Assembly (NCBI GenBank): GCA_020072845.1 | Contig: JAIQGF010000004.1 | Span: 47,957-111,956, forward strand | DNA from: Terriglobia bacterium | Lineage (GTDB): Bacteria; Acidobacteriota; Terriglobia; Terriglobales; Acidobacteriaceae | Length of the DNA: 64,000 nucleotides | Direction of reading: 5' to 3' | Part shown: piece by piece, positions 17,430 to 25,854 of the stretch | Numbering within the stretch: the stretch's first letter is position 1 | How the letters are laid out: each line of letters starts with the position of its first letter | The notes under the pieces: generated by a model | Database searches by the model: none | Seen by the model: the letters and a program-made list of their open reading frames with translations, nothing else | What the model was told of the DNA's origin: nothing | Translations under genes and position numbers: made by a program

Positions 17430-17756
17430 ATGTCGGAACTCGCGAGCCTTACCTGCGTGCCCTGCCGCGGCGGCGTCCCCGCACTGAAGGGAAAAAATCT
17501 GGAAGCGATCAAGCGCAAGCTGCCCGGTTGGGAGGTGGTCAACGAGCACCACCTTCACAAGGCATTCACCTTTCCCGATTTCGTGCAAGCGCTCGCCTTG
17601 GTGAACCGCATCGGCGACCTCGCCGAGCAGCAAGGCCATCATCCCGACATCCTGCTCAAATGGGGCAAGGTCGAGATCACCATCTGGACGCACAAGATTG
17701 ACGGCCTGACGGAGAGCGATTTCATCCTGGCCGCCAAGATCGACCAGCTGGTCTAG
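17430..17756 (+). CDS. phhB: 4a-hydroxytetrahydrobiopterin dehydratase
   Basis: Pterin-4a-carbinolamine dehydratase, which recycles the 4a-hydroxy-tetrahydropterin made by aromatic amino acid hydroxylases. The 108-residue length is typical. The signature EQQGHHPDILLKWGKVEI carries the catalytic His pair, and an aromatic strand (TIWTHKIDGL) follows. AGGAGGAGAGCC precedes the ATG. No phenylalanine hydroxylase is in the window. In other bacteria homologues occur without one and are thought to act on molybdopterin or other pterins. Confidence 0.93.
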   Translation: MSELASLTCVPCRGGVPALKGKNLEAIKRKLPGWEVVNEHHLHKAFTFPDFVQALALVNRIGDLAEQQGHHPDILLKWGKVEITIWTHKIDGLTESDFILAAKIDQLV

Positions 17757-17780
17757 AAACTGGCAACTGGAAACTGTTAT

Positions 17781-18386
17781 TCACACATGCCCGTTGCCCC
17801 CGGACTTCCGCCGCGCTTTCACCGCGCGACGCAGGCTGGGCAGGATGGTTTCGTAGTACTCCAGCACCGCCTCGACGCGCTTCGCTTCCGAGCGCATCGC
17901 CAGCAGCGTCTGCTTGAAATCCAGATCGAACGGCATGGCGCCTGCGATCATGAACGAAAGTTCTTTTGCGTCCGCCGGCGGCGCTTCGGCTGTCGCTCCC
18001 AGCAGGGTGAGGGCCTCAGCGTGAATCTCGATGAGCCGGGCATTCTTGTCCTGGGCCGGCGGCTCCGGCTCATCCACGAAGTACAGCACTTCCCCGCGAT
18101 AGAAATTCCGCTCGGTGTTGATGTCCATCACCTCGAAGCGATCGCGCCCTTCGGTGACGATGTCCATGCGCCCGTCCTCATACTGCTTGGTGACGGCGAC
18201 AATGTCCGCCGTGCAGCCCACACTGGCCACGCCCTGCTCGGTGGCGCGCACCACCCCGAACTTCTCTTTCGACTGCAGCAGCTCGCCGATCATTTCCTTG
18301 TAGCGCGGCTCGAAAATATGCAGCGGCATCGCCACGTTGGGGAACAACACCAGGTCGAGCGGGAACAATGGGAGCAGGCGGCTCAC
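17781..18386 (-). CDS. Lon N-terminal-domain (LON substrate-binding) protein
   Basis: A 201-residue stand-alone LON domain without the AAA+ or protease parts. It opens SRLLPLFPLDLVLFPN, followed by MPLHIFEPRYKEMIGELL, the conserved start of Lon N-terminal domains, and ends in a helical region (FKQTLLAMRSEAKRVEAVLEYYE). Such proteins are cytosolic and of unknown role, probably binding unfolded or specific proteins. A GTG start fits the domain edge best; an upstream TTG would add 17 unrelated residues. Convergent with phhB. Confidence 0.85.
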   Translation of the reverse strand: MSRLLPLFPLDLVLFPNVAMPLHIFEPRYKEMIGELLQSKEKFGVVRATEQGVASVGCTADIVAVTKQYEDGRMDIVTEGRDRFEVMDINTERNFYRGEVLYFVDEPEPPAQDKNARLIEIHAEALTLLGATAEAPPADAKELSFMIAGAMPFDLDFKQTLLAMRSEAKRVEAVLEYYETILPSLRRAVKARRKSGGNGHV

Positions 18387-18479
18387 CGCTGCATTGTATC
18401 GAATCGCCCCACTGCCAGGCGGGTCGCTCCGGCCCAAAACGCGCGTTGCGTTACCATGGACACAGGCGTAGGGGTTCGC

Positions 18480-19904
18480 ATGTCAGGCGTCAAAGTTCTC
18501 CTCATCTCGACCTACGAACTCGGCCGCCAGCCCTTCGGCCTCGCCTCCCCGGCCGCCTGGCTGCGCGCCGAAGGCGGCGAGGTCTTCTGCCTCGACCTCT
18601 CGCAACAGGACCTCAATGAGGAGCACGTCCGCGCTGCCGACCTGATCGCCTTCTATCTCCCGATGCACACCGCGACCCGCATCGCGCTCAGCGCGATCAG
18701 GAAAGTGCGCGCCTTCAACCCGTCAGCGCAGCTCTGCGCTTACGGCCTCTACGCGCCGCTCAATGCCGCGCACCTGCGCGCGGCGGGGGTCGGCGCGATT
18801 TTCGGCGGCGAATTTGAGCCCGGCCTCGCGGCTGCCGCGCGCGCCATCGCCGGCAATGGCCGCCGGCTGCCGCCGCAGGCGCAACCCGACGTCTCGCTCG
18901 ATCGCCTGCAATTCCGCGTTCCCGACCGCACCGGCTTGCCCCCGCTCCAGGATTACGCCCGGCTGGTCATGCCCAACGGCGCCCTCCGCACTGTCGGCTA
19001 CACCGAGGCGAGCCGCGGCTGCAAGCACCTGTGCCGCCACTGCCCCATCGTGCCCGTGTACGAAGGCAAATTTCGTATCGTGCAACGAGATATCGTTCTC
19101 GAGGACATCCGCCAGCAGATCGCCTCCGGCGCCGAACACATCACCTTCGGCGATCCCGACTTCTTCAACGGCGTCACCCACGGGCTGGAACTGGTGCGCG
19201 CGCTGCATCGTGAATTTCCGCGCGTTACCTACGACGTGACCATCAAGGTGGAGCACCTGCTCAAGCACGCCGAACATCTTCCCGTGTTGCGCGACACCGG
19301 CTGCGGCTTCGTGACCACCGCCGTCGAGTCGCTCGACGACCACGCGCTCGCCCTCCTCGACAAAGGGCACACGCGCGCCGACTTCGTCCGGCTCGTCTCG
19401 CTGTTCCGCGACATCGGCCTTGCCCTCGCCCCGACGTTTGTTGCCTTCACACCGTGGATCACGCTCGAGGGCTACAGCGATCTGCTCGTGACCATCGCGG
19501 ACCTCGGCCTGGTTGAGAACGTCAGCCCGGTGCAACTCGCCATCCGCCTGCTGATTCCCGCCGGTTCGCGCTTGCTGGAACTGCCCGAGGTTCGCGGCAT
19601 GGTGGGTCCATTCGACGCGGTCGCGCTCAGCTACCGCTGGGACCATCCTGATCCGCGGGTTGACGCGCTGCAGCGCGAGATCGAACGCCGCGTGCAGGCG
19701 CTCACTGCCGCCGGTCACGGCCGCCGCAGCATCTTCGAAAGCGTTCGCCACATGGTTGGAGCGCACTCGGCCTCGAGCGCGAACAGCGAGGCGTCGCGGC
19801 TTCCGAATCTCCCTCCCATCGCGTCACGCGCCACTGTGCCCTATCTCACCGAACCCTGGTACTGTTGAGCCGAGCCCACGACGGGGCAGTTGGCCCCGTT
19901 CTGA
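18480..19904 (+). CDS. CUAEP-tail radical SAM selenoprotein (UGA = Sec463)
   Basis: A 474-residue protein if TGA at 19866-19868 is read as Sec. The N-terminal 130 residues look like a cobalamin-binding-type Rossmann domain (VKVLLISTYELG, DLIAFYLPMHTATR). The radical SAM 4Fe-4S motif CxxxCxxC is CKHLCRHC at residues 181-188. The frame ends EPWYC-TGA, and reading on gives Cys-Sec-Ala-Glu-Pro and nine further residues before a second TGA. That is the tail of the family known as CUAEP/CCAEP-tail radical SAM (seleno)proteins, in which either Cys or Sec occupies this position. A SECIS-like hairpin follows. The reaction is unknown. An alternative ATG 24 bp upstream is possible. Confidence 0.87.
19881..19899 (+). 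promoter_or_regulatory. Bacterial SECIS-like hairpin of the CUAEP gene
   Basis: ACGGGGC and GCCCCGT form a perfect 7-bp stem closing the loop AGTTG. The loop starts 19 nt after the TGA at 19866-19868 and contains a GU dinucleotide, as in known bacterial SECIS loops. The hairpin ends just before the second stop codon. Its geometry matches the hairpin in the OsmC gene. Confidence 0.72.
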
Positions 19905-19933
19905 GCGTTCCGGAGCCATAGGGGTCGAGTTTT

Positions 19934-19954
19934 CAATCGACAATCGACAATCGG
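19934..19954. repeat. 7-bp tandem repeat upstream of msrP
   Basis: Three copies of CAATCGA lie between the CUAEP gene and msrP. No function can be assigned; it belongs to the short-unit intergenic repeat class seen across the window. Confidence 0.65.
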
Positions 19955-20057
19955 AAATGGTTGTGCTTTCGTACGAATCCGCTGCCTGTAACTTCCCTCT
20001 CCGCACTTCATCTCATAGCGTGAAGGTGCTAGGATTTATGAAAGGTGTGGGGCAGTC

Positions 20058-20999
20058 ATGCTGATCAAGAAGGCGGAAGAGATCCGCTCCTCGGAAATCA
20101 CCGGTCAGAAACTCTACCTCGATCGCCGCAAGTTCCTGGCAGGCGCTGCAACGCTGGCCGGCGCGGCTGCGATCGGGGCGGCCTTCCCTCTGCGCGCCGA
20201 AGCGGGTGAAAAGCTTCCCGGCGTCGTCAAGGGCCAGTTCAGCACCGACGAGAAGCAGACTCCCTACAAGGACATCACCAACTACAACAACTTCTACGAA
20301 TTCTCCACCGATAAGTACGAGCCCGCGGGACTGGCCAAGAATTTCCGTACGCGCCCGTGGACGGTGAAGGTCGAAGGCATGGTGCAGAAGCCCAGGACCT
20401 TCGATATTGATTCCTTGCTCAAGCTGGCCACGCTGGAAGACCGCGTCTATCGCCATCGTTGCGTTGAAGGCTGGTCCATGGTGATTCCCTGGGTTGGCTA
20501 TTCCTTCAGCAAGCTGGTCAGCCAGGTGCAGCCGCTGGGCAGCGCCAAGTACGTCGAGTTCACCACGCTCGACGATCCCGCACAAATGCCGGGCGTACGC
20601 CGCAGCGTGCTCGACTGGCCCTACACCGAAGGCCTGCGGCTCGACGAAGCCAATCACCCGCTGGCGCTGCTCACCTTCGGCCTCTACGGCGAGGTGCTGC
20701 CCAACCAAGACGGCGCGCCGGTGCGCATCGTGCTGCCGTGGAAGTACGGATTCAAGAGCTGCAAGTCCATCGTGCGCATCCGCTTCACCGACAAGCAGCC
20801 CGCGACCGCGTGGAACAAGGCCGCGTCCAACGAGTACGGCTTCTACTCGAATGTGAATCCGAACGTGGACCATCCGCGCTGGAGCCAGGCGAAAGAGCGC
20901 CGCATCGGCGAGTTCTTCAAGCGCTCGACGCTGATGTTCAACGGCTACGACCAGGTTGCATCGCTGTACGCGGGAATGGATCTAAAGAAGTATTACTGA
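20058..20999 (+). CDS. msrP: Periplasmic methionine sulfoxide reductase catalytic subunit MsrP
   Basis: Molybdenum-cofactor enzyme that repairs oxidised methionine in periplasmic proteins with electrons from MsrQ. The 313-residue precursor has a twin-arginine-type signal ([19 protein letters not shown], about residues 22-40) for export of the folded cofactor protein. The Mo-ligand Cys is in [15 protein letters not shown], and the C-terminal substrate region includes [21 protein letters not shown]. Length and order are typical of YedY/MsrP. msrQ follows after 75 bp containing a strong hairpin. Confidence 0.96.
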   Translation: MLIKKAEEIRSSEITGQKLYLDRRKFLAGAATLAGAAAIGAAFPLRAEAGEKLPGVVKGQFSTDEKQTPYKDITNYNNFYEFSTDKYEPAGLAKNFRTRPWTVKVEGMVQKPRTFDIDSLLKLATLEDRVYRHRCVEGWSMVIPWVGYSFSKLVSQVQPLGSAKYVEFTTLDDPAQMPGVRRSVLDWPYTEGLRLDEANHPLALLTFGLYGEVLPNQDGAPVRIVLPWKYGFKSCKSIVRIRFTDKQPATAWNKAASNEYGFYSNVNPNVDHPRWSQAKERRIGEFFKRSTLMFNGYDQVASLYAGMDLKKYY

Positions 21000-21017
21000 A
21001 ACGTTCCGCGTTTCGAA

Positions 21018-21060
21018 GTTTCACGTTTCACGTTGTCGTGCGTGGCGTGAAACGTGAAAC
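21018..21060. repeat. Perfect 15-bp inverted repeat between msrP and msrQ
   Basis: GTTTCACGTTTCACG (21018-21032) is exactly complementary to CGTGAAACGTGAAAC (21046-21060) across a 13-nt loop. Further GTGAAAC-like units run up to the msrQ start. No T-tract follows, so it is not a classic terminator. It could lower msrQ expression relative to msrP or define an mRNA processing point; that is inference. Confidence 0.85.
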
Positions 21061-21074
21061 GTGAAACCTGAAAA

Positions 21075-21710
21075 GTGAAACTGAAACTCTTCAAAGCCGC
21101 TGTATTCCTCGCCGCCCTTATCCCGCTGGCGCGCCTGGCGTGGAAAGGCTACCAGCAGATGCTGGGCGCCAATCCCATCGAGGTCATTACCCACTCGACC
21201 GGCGACTGGACCTTGATCTTCCTGATGCTGACGCTCAGCATCACGCCGCTGCGCAAGCTCACCGGCCAGCACTGGCTCATCCGCTTCCGCCGCATGCTCG
21301 GCCTGTTCGCCTTCTTCTACGCCGCGCTACACTTCACCACCTACATCTTCCTGGACAAATTTTTCGACGTGCACGAGATGGTGAAGGACATCGGCAAGCG
21401 GAAGTTCATCACCATCGGCTTCACTGCCTTCGTGTTGCTGATCCCGCTGGCTGCAACCTCCACCGCCGGCATGATCCGACGCCTGGGCAAGCGCTGGCAG
21501 ATGCTGCACCGCCTGATCTATGTCAGCGCCATCGCCGGCGTGATCCACTACTGGTGGCTGGTGAAAGCCGACGTCCGCAAGCCGCAGTACTATGCCATCG
21601 CGCTGATCCTGCTGCTCGGCTACCGCCTGCTGGCCGCGCACCGGAAGAAGACCGCCACGCCCATGCGCGTTCCTGCACCCCCGCGCACCCAGACTGCAAC
21701 CGGCGATTAA
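21075..21710 (+). CDS. msrQ: MsrQ haem-binding membrane subunit
   Basis: Inner-membrane b-haem protein that passes electrons from the quinone pool or flavin reductase to MsrP. The 211-residue protein has about six hydrophobic segments and the ferric-reductase-like landmarks GDWTLIFLMLTLSITPLR, RRMLGLFAFFYAALHFTTY and WQMLHRLIYVSAIAGVIHYWW, whose His residues are haem ligand candidates. The start is GTG in an A-rich context without a clear Shine-Dalgarno, just after the hairpin region. Confidence 0.94.
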   Translation: MKLKLFKAAVFLAALIPLARLAWKGYQQMLGANPIEVITHSTGDWTLIFLMLTLSITPLRKLTGQHWLIRFRRMLGLFAFFYAALHFTTYIFLDKFFDVHEMVKDIGKRKFITIGFTAFVLLIPLAATSTAGMIRRLGKRWQMLHRLIYVSAIAGVIHYWWLVKADVRKPQYYAIALILLLGYRLLAAHRKKTATPMRVPAPPRTQTATGD

Positions 21711-21741
21711 CCGATTGCAACGTCAGTCTTGAGGATTGCCC

Positions 21742-22233
21742 TCACTCCGCCTTGACCTTGGGCGCGTCGCCCGTCTGGTGGTCCGCGATCTGGAATTTCA
21801 GAAACTCGTGGATGGCCGCAACCGCCGCCGCATCCTTGCTGCTGATGCGCAATCTGCCGCCGCGCTCGATCTCTTCGCACTTGTAGGTGATCGAGGATTT
21901 CAGCGTCTGCATCTGCGGCGTGCCCGGAAGAACGCGATCATGGGTCATTTCAGACAAGCTGAAATCGCCGGCGGCAAACCTCTTCGCCTGCTCCTGCAAG
22001 TGCATGCGGATGTGGTCGCGGTCCATAGCGTCATCGGCCGAGTTCGCCTGCACCTGGATGTAGCCGCCATCGGGCAGCAGCGTGAAATGGTGCGTGGTGG
22101 CGGTTTGCGAGAAGCCCATCGCCTTTTCGCCGCGGGCATTCACGGCGTCGTGATGGTGCATGTGTTCGCTTTCCTGGGCGAACGCGAGCAACGAGAAGAC
22201 AACAATCGAAAGGGTCAGTTGTGAGAGTCGCAT
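21742..22233 (-). CDS. Secreted hypothetical protein
   Basis: Not recognised. The 163-residue product has a signal peptide (MRLSQLTLSIVVFSLLAFA) followed by a His-rich start (ESEHMHHHD). A conserved-looking core reads MGFSQTATTHHFTLLPDGGYIQVQAN, and a lysine-rich C-terminus ends APKVKAE. The His cluster might bind metal, which is inference. I chose the ATG before the signal peptide; a longer frame upstream adds 70 residues of intergenic sequence. It is convergent with msrQ and follows the ABC permease stop region on the same strand. Confidence 0.72.
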   Translation of the reverse strand: MRLSQLTLSIVVFSLLAFAQESEHMHHHDAVNARGEKAMGFSQTATTHHFTLLPDGGYIQVQANSADDAMDRDHIRMHLQEQAKRFAAGDFSLSEMTHDRVLPGTPQMQTLKSSITYKCEEIERGGRLRISSKDAAAVAAIHEFLKFQIADHQTGDAPKVKAE

Positions 22234-22325
22234 CACGCAATAAGATTGGCTGGTGAAGCGAGTGGACGCAGTTTTTTGTGCGACGTTGCGATCCGTGTGA
22301 ATCGGTGGCGATCCGTGGCTAGGAA

Positions 22326-23696
22326 TCATTCGTAGCGCAGCGCCTGCACCGGATCTAGTTTCGCGGCGCGCGATGCCGGATAAATTCCTGACCCGAGGCT
22401 CACGACCACGGCAAACGCCAGCGCGGCCGCGACCAGCCACCACGGCACCGACCAGAAGGTTTCCGGCGTCATGTCCAGGCGCTTGAGATAAATGTTGGTG
22501 CCGGCATTGATGGCGCGGCCGATGGCCCAGCCCAGACTGACGCCGACCAATCCGCCGAGAAAGCCCATCACGCCGGCCTCGGCGAAGAACAGCGCCTTGA
22601 TATCGCCATCGCCCGCGCCAATCGCCTTCATGATGCCGATTTCGCGGCGGCGTTCCAGGATAGCCATGACCAGCGTGTTGACGATGCCGAGCAGCGCCAC
22701 CGCCAGCGCCAGGCTGCCGAAGATGCCGAGGAACATGTCGAGGATGGTGAAGAAGCGGCGCAGGCTGCGGGTGGCGTCCAGCAGCGAGAAGGTGGAGAAG
22801 CCCATGTTCTTGATGGCGTTTTCGGCGGGCTCCACTTGCGACGGCTTGTCCACGCGCACGGCCAGCGCCATGTAAGCGCGCCCGCGATAGGAGGTGCGCA
22901 CCATCTCGCGCAGGTCGCTGCCGAGCATGACGTTCAGCTTGTTGGCGAGCGCGGTGGGCACGAACACGCGCCCGCGCCCCATCGCTCCGAAACCCGCGCC
23001 GGGCTCGTGCTCGACGATGCCGACCACACGCAGCGCCTTCTCGCGGCGATTCACAGAAAATCCCGAGGCGATCAGCTCGCCGACCGTGTTCGATTCGTCG
23101 CCGCTATTGCTGGGCGGCGCGGCGCTTCCCTTCTGCTGCGGAGATCCGCCGCGCTCGGCGTATTGCAGGATGATTTCCTTGCCGACCAGCGATTTGGGAT
23201 CGGGCGCAAGGTCCTTGGCGAAATCCGATTCGAGAATGACTTCTTCGGCGTCCGGCCCGGAGAAAAACTTCCCGGTCATTCCATCGAAGGCCTCGCGATC
23301 GCGCGCCGACGGCGGCAGCGCGGCCACCATGATGAACCGGGACTTGTCGGCGTAACGGGCTTCGGCCATGAATCGCATCTCGGGATTGACTTCGGCGACG
23401 TGGGCCACGCGGCCGATGTCGGCAACCGCGGCATCGTCGAGCGGGCGCGCGGGCGTATTGGGCTGGTTACGGCGCGAGGGCCCGCGGTCCACGTCGCGCG
23501 GCATGACGTAGATGGTGTTGAACAGCCCGGAGCGGGTGAGGCGGCGATTGGCGAGCTGCTGCAAGCCGATGCCGAGCGAAAGCATGGCTACCAGCGAAGC
23601 CACGCCGACGGCGATTCCGACGGTGGTGAGCGAATTGCGCAGCACCGATTCGCGCAGGTTGCGCGCCGCCAGTTCGACGACGTCGTGGGCTTTCAT
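22326..23696 (-). CDS. MacB/FtsX-type ABC transporter permease
   Basis: A 456-residue permease of the MacB family. A first membrane helix (residues 24-45, TTVGIAVGVASLVAMLSLGIG) is followed by a periplasmic MacB-core-like domain of about 250 residues. A C-terminal FtsX domain has three helices (MFLGIFGSLALAVALLGIVNTL, VMGFLGGLVGVSLGWAIG, WLVAAALAFAVVVSLGSGIYPA). The ending DPVQALRYE is typical of these permeases. It probably works in mechanotransmission or export of lipoproteins, peptides or small molecules; the substrate is unknown. It overlaps the ATPase gene by ATGA. Confidence 0.9.
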   Translation of the reverse strand: MKAHDVVELAARNLRESVLRNSLTTVGIAVGVASLVAMLSLGIGLQQLANRRLTRSGLFNTIYVMPRDVDRGPSRRNQPNTPARPLDDAAVADIGRVAHVAEVNPEMRFMAEARYADKSRFIMVAALPPSARDREAFDGMTGKFFSGPDAEEVILESDFAKDLAPDPKSLVGKEIILQYAERGGSPQQKGSAAPPSNSGDESNTVGELIASGFSVNRREKALRVVGIVEHEPGAGFGAMGRGRVFVPTALANKLNVMLGSDLREMVRTSYRGRAYMALAVRVDKPSQVEPAENAIKNMGFSTFSLLDATRSLRRFFTILDMFLGIFGSLALAVALLGIVNTLVMAILERRREIGIMKAIGAGDGDIKALFFAEAGVMGFLGGLVGVSLGWAIGRAINAGTNIYLKRLDMTPETFWSVPWWLVAAALAFAVVVSLGSGIYPASRAAKLDPVQALRYE

Positions 23697-24430
23697 CGCT
23701 CACCTCGCTGGGCCTGCGCGGCTATGGTTTCGACGCGAGTGTCATCCACCAACCGTCCATCGGCGAGGGTGAGGACGCGCTGCGCGTAGCGGTCGGCGAG
23801 CGCGCGCTCGTGCGTGACCAGCAGGACCGTGAGCCGCTGCGAGTCGTGACATTCGCGCAGGTAATTCATGATCTCTTCGCCGGTGCGGCTGTCGAGGTTT
23901 CCCGTGGGCTCGTCGGCCAGCAGGAGCGTCGGGCGGTTGACCAGCGCGCGCGCGATGGAGGCGCGCTGTTGCTCGCCGCCGGAAAGCTCGACCGGCCGGT
24001 GCGTGACCCGGGCGGAAAGTCCGACCCGTTGCAAGGCTTCGCGGGCGCGCACGGCGCGCTCGGCGCGGTCTACTTCGGCGAAGCGCATGGGTAGTTCGAC
24101 GTTTTCCAGCAGCGTCATGCTGGGAATCAGGTTGAATGCCTGGAAGACCATGCCGACGGTGAAGCGGCGATAACGCGCCAGTTCCTCGGCGGACATTTGC
24201 GCGACGTCGCGGCCGTTCACGGTCATGGAGCCGGAGGTCGGGCGGTCGAGGCCGGCAATCAGGTTGAGCAGCGTGGATTTTCCCGAGCCCGAGGCGCCGA
24301 GCAGCGCAACAAACTCGCCGCTCTCGATGTGCAGCGAGATGCCGTTGACGGCGCGGATGAGCGTCTCGCCCATGCGGTATTCGCGAGTGAGATCGCGGGC
24401 GGAAACGGCCGTGGAGTTGGACGAGGACAT
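23693..24430 (-). CDS. LolD/MacB-type ABC transporter ATP-binding protein
   Basis: A 245-residue ATPase partner of the adjacent permease. Walker A is GASGSGKST, the Q-loop is [12 protein letters not shown], the signature is LSGGEQQR, Walker B is [13 protein letters not shown] and the switch His is in LLVTHE. The ATG chosen starts the domain ([18 protein letters not shown]); upstream in-frame sequence is intergenic REP-like DNA and unlikely to be translated. No periplasmic adaptor (MacA-like) gene is next to it. Confidence 0.93.
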   Translation of the reverse strand: MSSSNSTAVSARDLTREYRMGETLIRAVNGISLHIESGEFVALLGASGSGKSTLLNLIAGLDRPTSGSMTVNGRDVAQMSAEELARYRRFTVGMVFQAFNLIPSMTLLENVELPMRFAEVDRAERAVRAREALQRVGLSARVTHRPVELSGGEQQRASIARALVNRPTLLLADEPTGNLDSRTGEEIMNYLRECHDSQRLTVLLVTHERALADRYAQRVLTLADGRLVDDTRVETIAAQAQRGER

Positions 24431-24499
24431 TGTTCTGATATTACTGGAAACCAAAACCGCACACATGACAGCCGGCGGAAACCTGAAAAGAAGAAACCC

Positions 24500-24535
24500 A
24501 GATTCCTCGCGGGCTGAAGCCCGCTCGGAATGACA
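24500..24535 (+). repeat. REP-like palindromic element, copy 2
   Basis: A variant of the AGATTCCTCGC...GCTCGGAATGACA element in which the centre has become GGGCTGAAGCCC, giving a longer hairpin. It lies between the ion channel and ABC genes. Confidence 0.75.
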
Positions 24536-24548
24536 AATATCCTGAAAT

Positions 24549-24564
24549 GCCCTGCCGGCAGGGC
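24549..24564 (-). terminator. Perfect 16-bp palindrome after the ion channel gene
   Basis: GCCCTGCCGGCAGGGC is perfectly self-complementary. It lies about 27 bp past the ion-channel stop on the minus strand. There is no strong T-tract, so terminator activity is plausible but not certain. Confidence 0.45.
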
Positions 24565-24590
24565 TGAAGCCGCGCCCCTTCAAAACGGTC

Positions 24591-25688
24591 TCACACCGTA
24601 AATGCACCGCCCCAGCGGCTGGTGCGCCAATTGTCGCGCGCTTGCGGCGGGCGGAACCATGGCGGCAAAGGAACCAGCAAATACTCCGCCAGGGCCGTGA
24701 CGTAGGGCTCATACATGCTACGCAGTTTGGCGAGCCGTTGTTCCGTCTCCGGGGTCAGCGACAACTGGACGCCGGCCTCGGCCAACTGGGAGCGCAACAC
24801 CTCCAACGAATCGCGGGTCAAACGCGGCTCCGGCGGATCGTGCGGCGGGGTGTTGAACACCTGCGCCAGGTCCACGACGGCGTGGCGGGCCATGGCGAAG
24901 GTGAGCTGTGCCTGGCGGGCGGGAGCGCCGTCAATGCCGGCCTGGCAGAGCGCGGTGGCGTCGAGGATGGCGGTGAGCGCTGAGATCCAGGACTGGTTGT
25001 CGTGCTGCGAGCGGAAGTATCCGAGCACGGGATAGGAGATGTGGCTCTCCAGCATCTCGGCCGCCGAGTGTTCCCACTCGTGTAGGATTTCGCGGAGGTT
25101 CCCGTCCTGCGGATCGCTGTTGCGGCGGAGCAGTTCGGCCGCGGTGGGCGGCGTGCCCGCGCGCCCGTCGAGCAGCGACACGTTAAGCTCGCGGCGCGAG
25201 AACCCTTGATAGAGTACAGGCAGATAGCTGATGACCATGGCGAGAAAGCCGAAGCCCATGCCGGCCTCGACCACGGCGAGGAGGCGTGACACGGAAGCAT
25301 GCGGCGTCACGTCGCCCATGCCGAGAGTGAAAAAGGTGCTGCCGCTGAAGTAGAGATCGGTGGTGAAGCTGCGGCCCAAGCCCGAGCCTTCCAGGGTGGA
25401 GCCCGCGGCCCACTGCAAGAGCGCGAAGCCGAAAACCATGCCGACGGCCCAGAGTGCAATCAGCAGCAGCAGCGACATGGGACCGTAGAGGGCGAGCAGG
25501 CCCTCGCGGCGTTTTACCTTCTGGATGCGGCGTGCGACGGCGGAAAATGGCGCCCACGTGTAACGATAGAACGCTCTGGTCAGGCGGAAGCGGCGGGTGA
25601 CGCGGCGAGGCAGAACGACGGTTTCGAAGGCCTCAACCAGAACCCCGACCACGATCACCGTCCCCAAGATCGCGGCCAAAGCAACCAT
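24591..25688 (-). CDS. Two-TM potassium-channel-like protein with C-terminal helical domain
   Basis: A 365-residue membrane protein. There is an N-terminal hydrophobic helix (VALAAILGTVIVVGVLVEAF), then a channel module: TM helix LLLLIALWAVGMVFGFALLQ, pore loop with TFFTLGMGD near residue 130 in place of TVGYGD, and TM helix LAVVEAGMGFGFLAMVISYL. The roughly 190-residue remainder is helical and soluble. The loop position and GMGD ending fit the ion channel family (Ion_trans_2), but the altered filter leaves ion selectivity open. No Shine-Dalgarno is obvious at either candidate start. Confidence 0.8.
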   Translation of the reverse strand: MVALAAILGTVIVVGVLVEAFETVVLPRRVTRRFRLTRAFYRYTWAPFSAVARRIQKVKRREGLLALYGPMSLLLLIALWAVGMVFGFALLQWAAGSTLEGSGLGRSFTTDLYFSGSTFFTLGMGDVTPHASVSRLLAVVEAGMGFGFLAMVISYLPVLYQGFSRRELNVSLLDGRAGTPPTAAELLRRNSDPQDGNLREILHEWEHSAAEMLESHISYPVLGYFRSQHDNQSWISALTAILDATALCQAGIDGAPARQAQLTFAMARHAVVDLAQVFNTPPHDPPEPRLTRDSLEVLRSQLAEAGVQLSLTPETEQRLAKLRSMYEPYVTALAEYLLVPLPPWFRPPQARDNWRTSRWGGAFTV

Positions 25689-25854
25689 GCTGGCATGGTA
25701 ATTGTTGCAGCCGTGGCGCGCCAAGGCAGATCAAAAGGAAAGTTTCAGTTTCGGTTGCCGGGGGTTCGCAAGCTGGGCAGGCGTTGCATGGAACCTGTAA
25801 CAAGTTCGGTCGCGGGCAGCAAGGCAACGTGGGTGGCGCGCATTGGCCGCTGAG

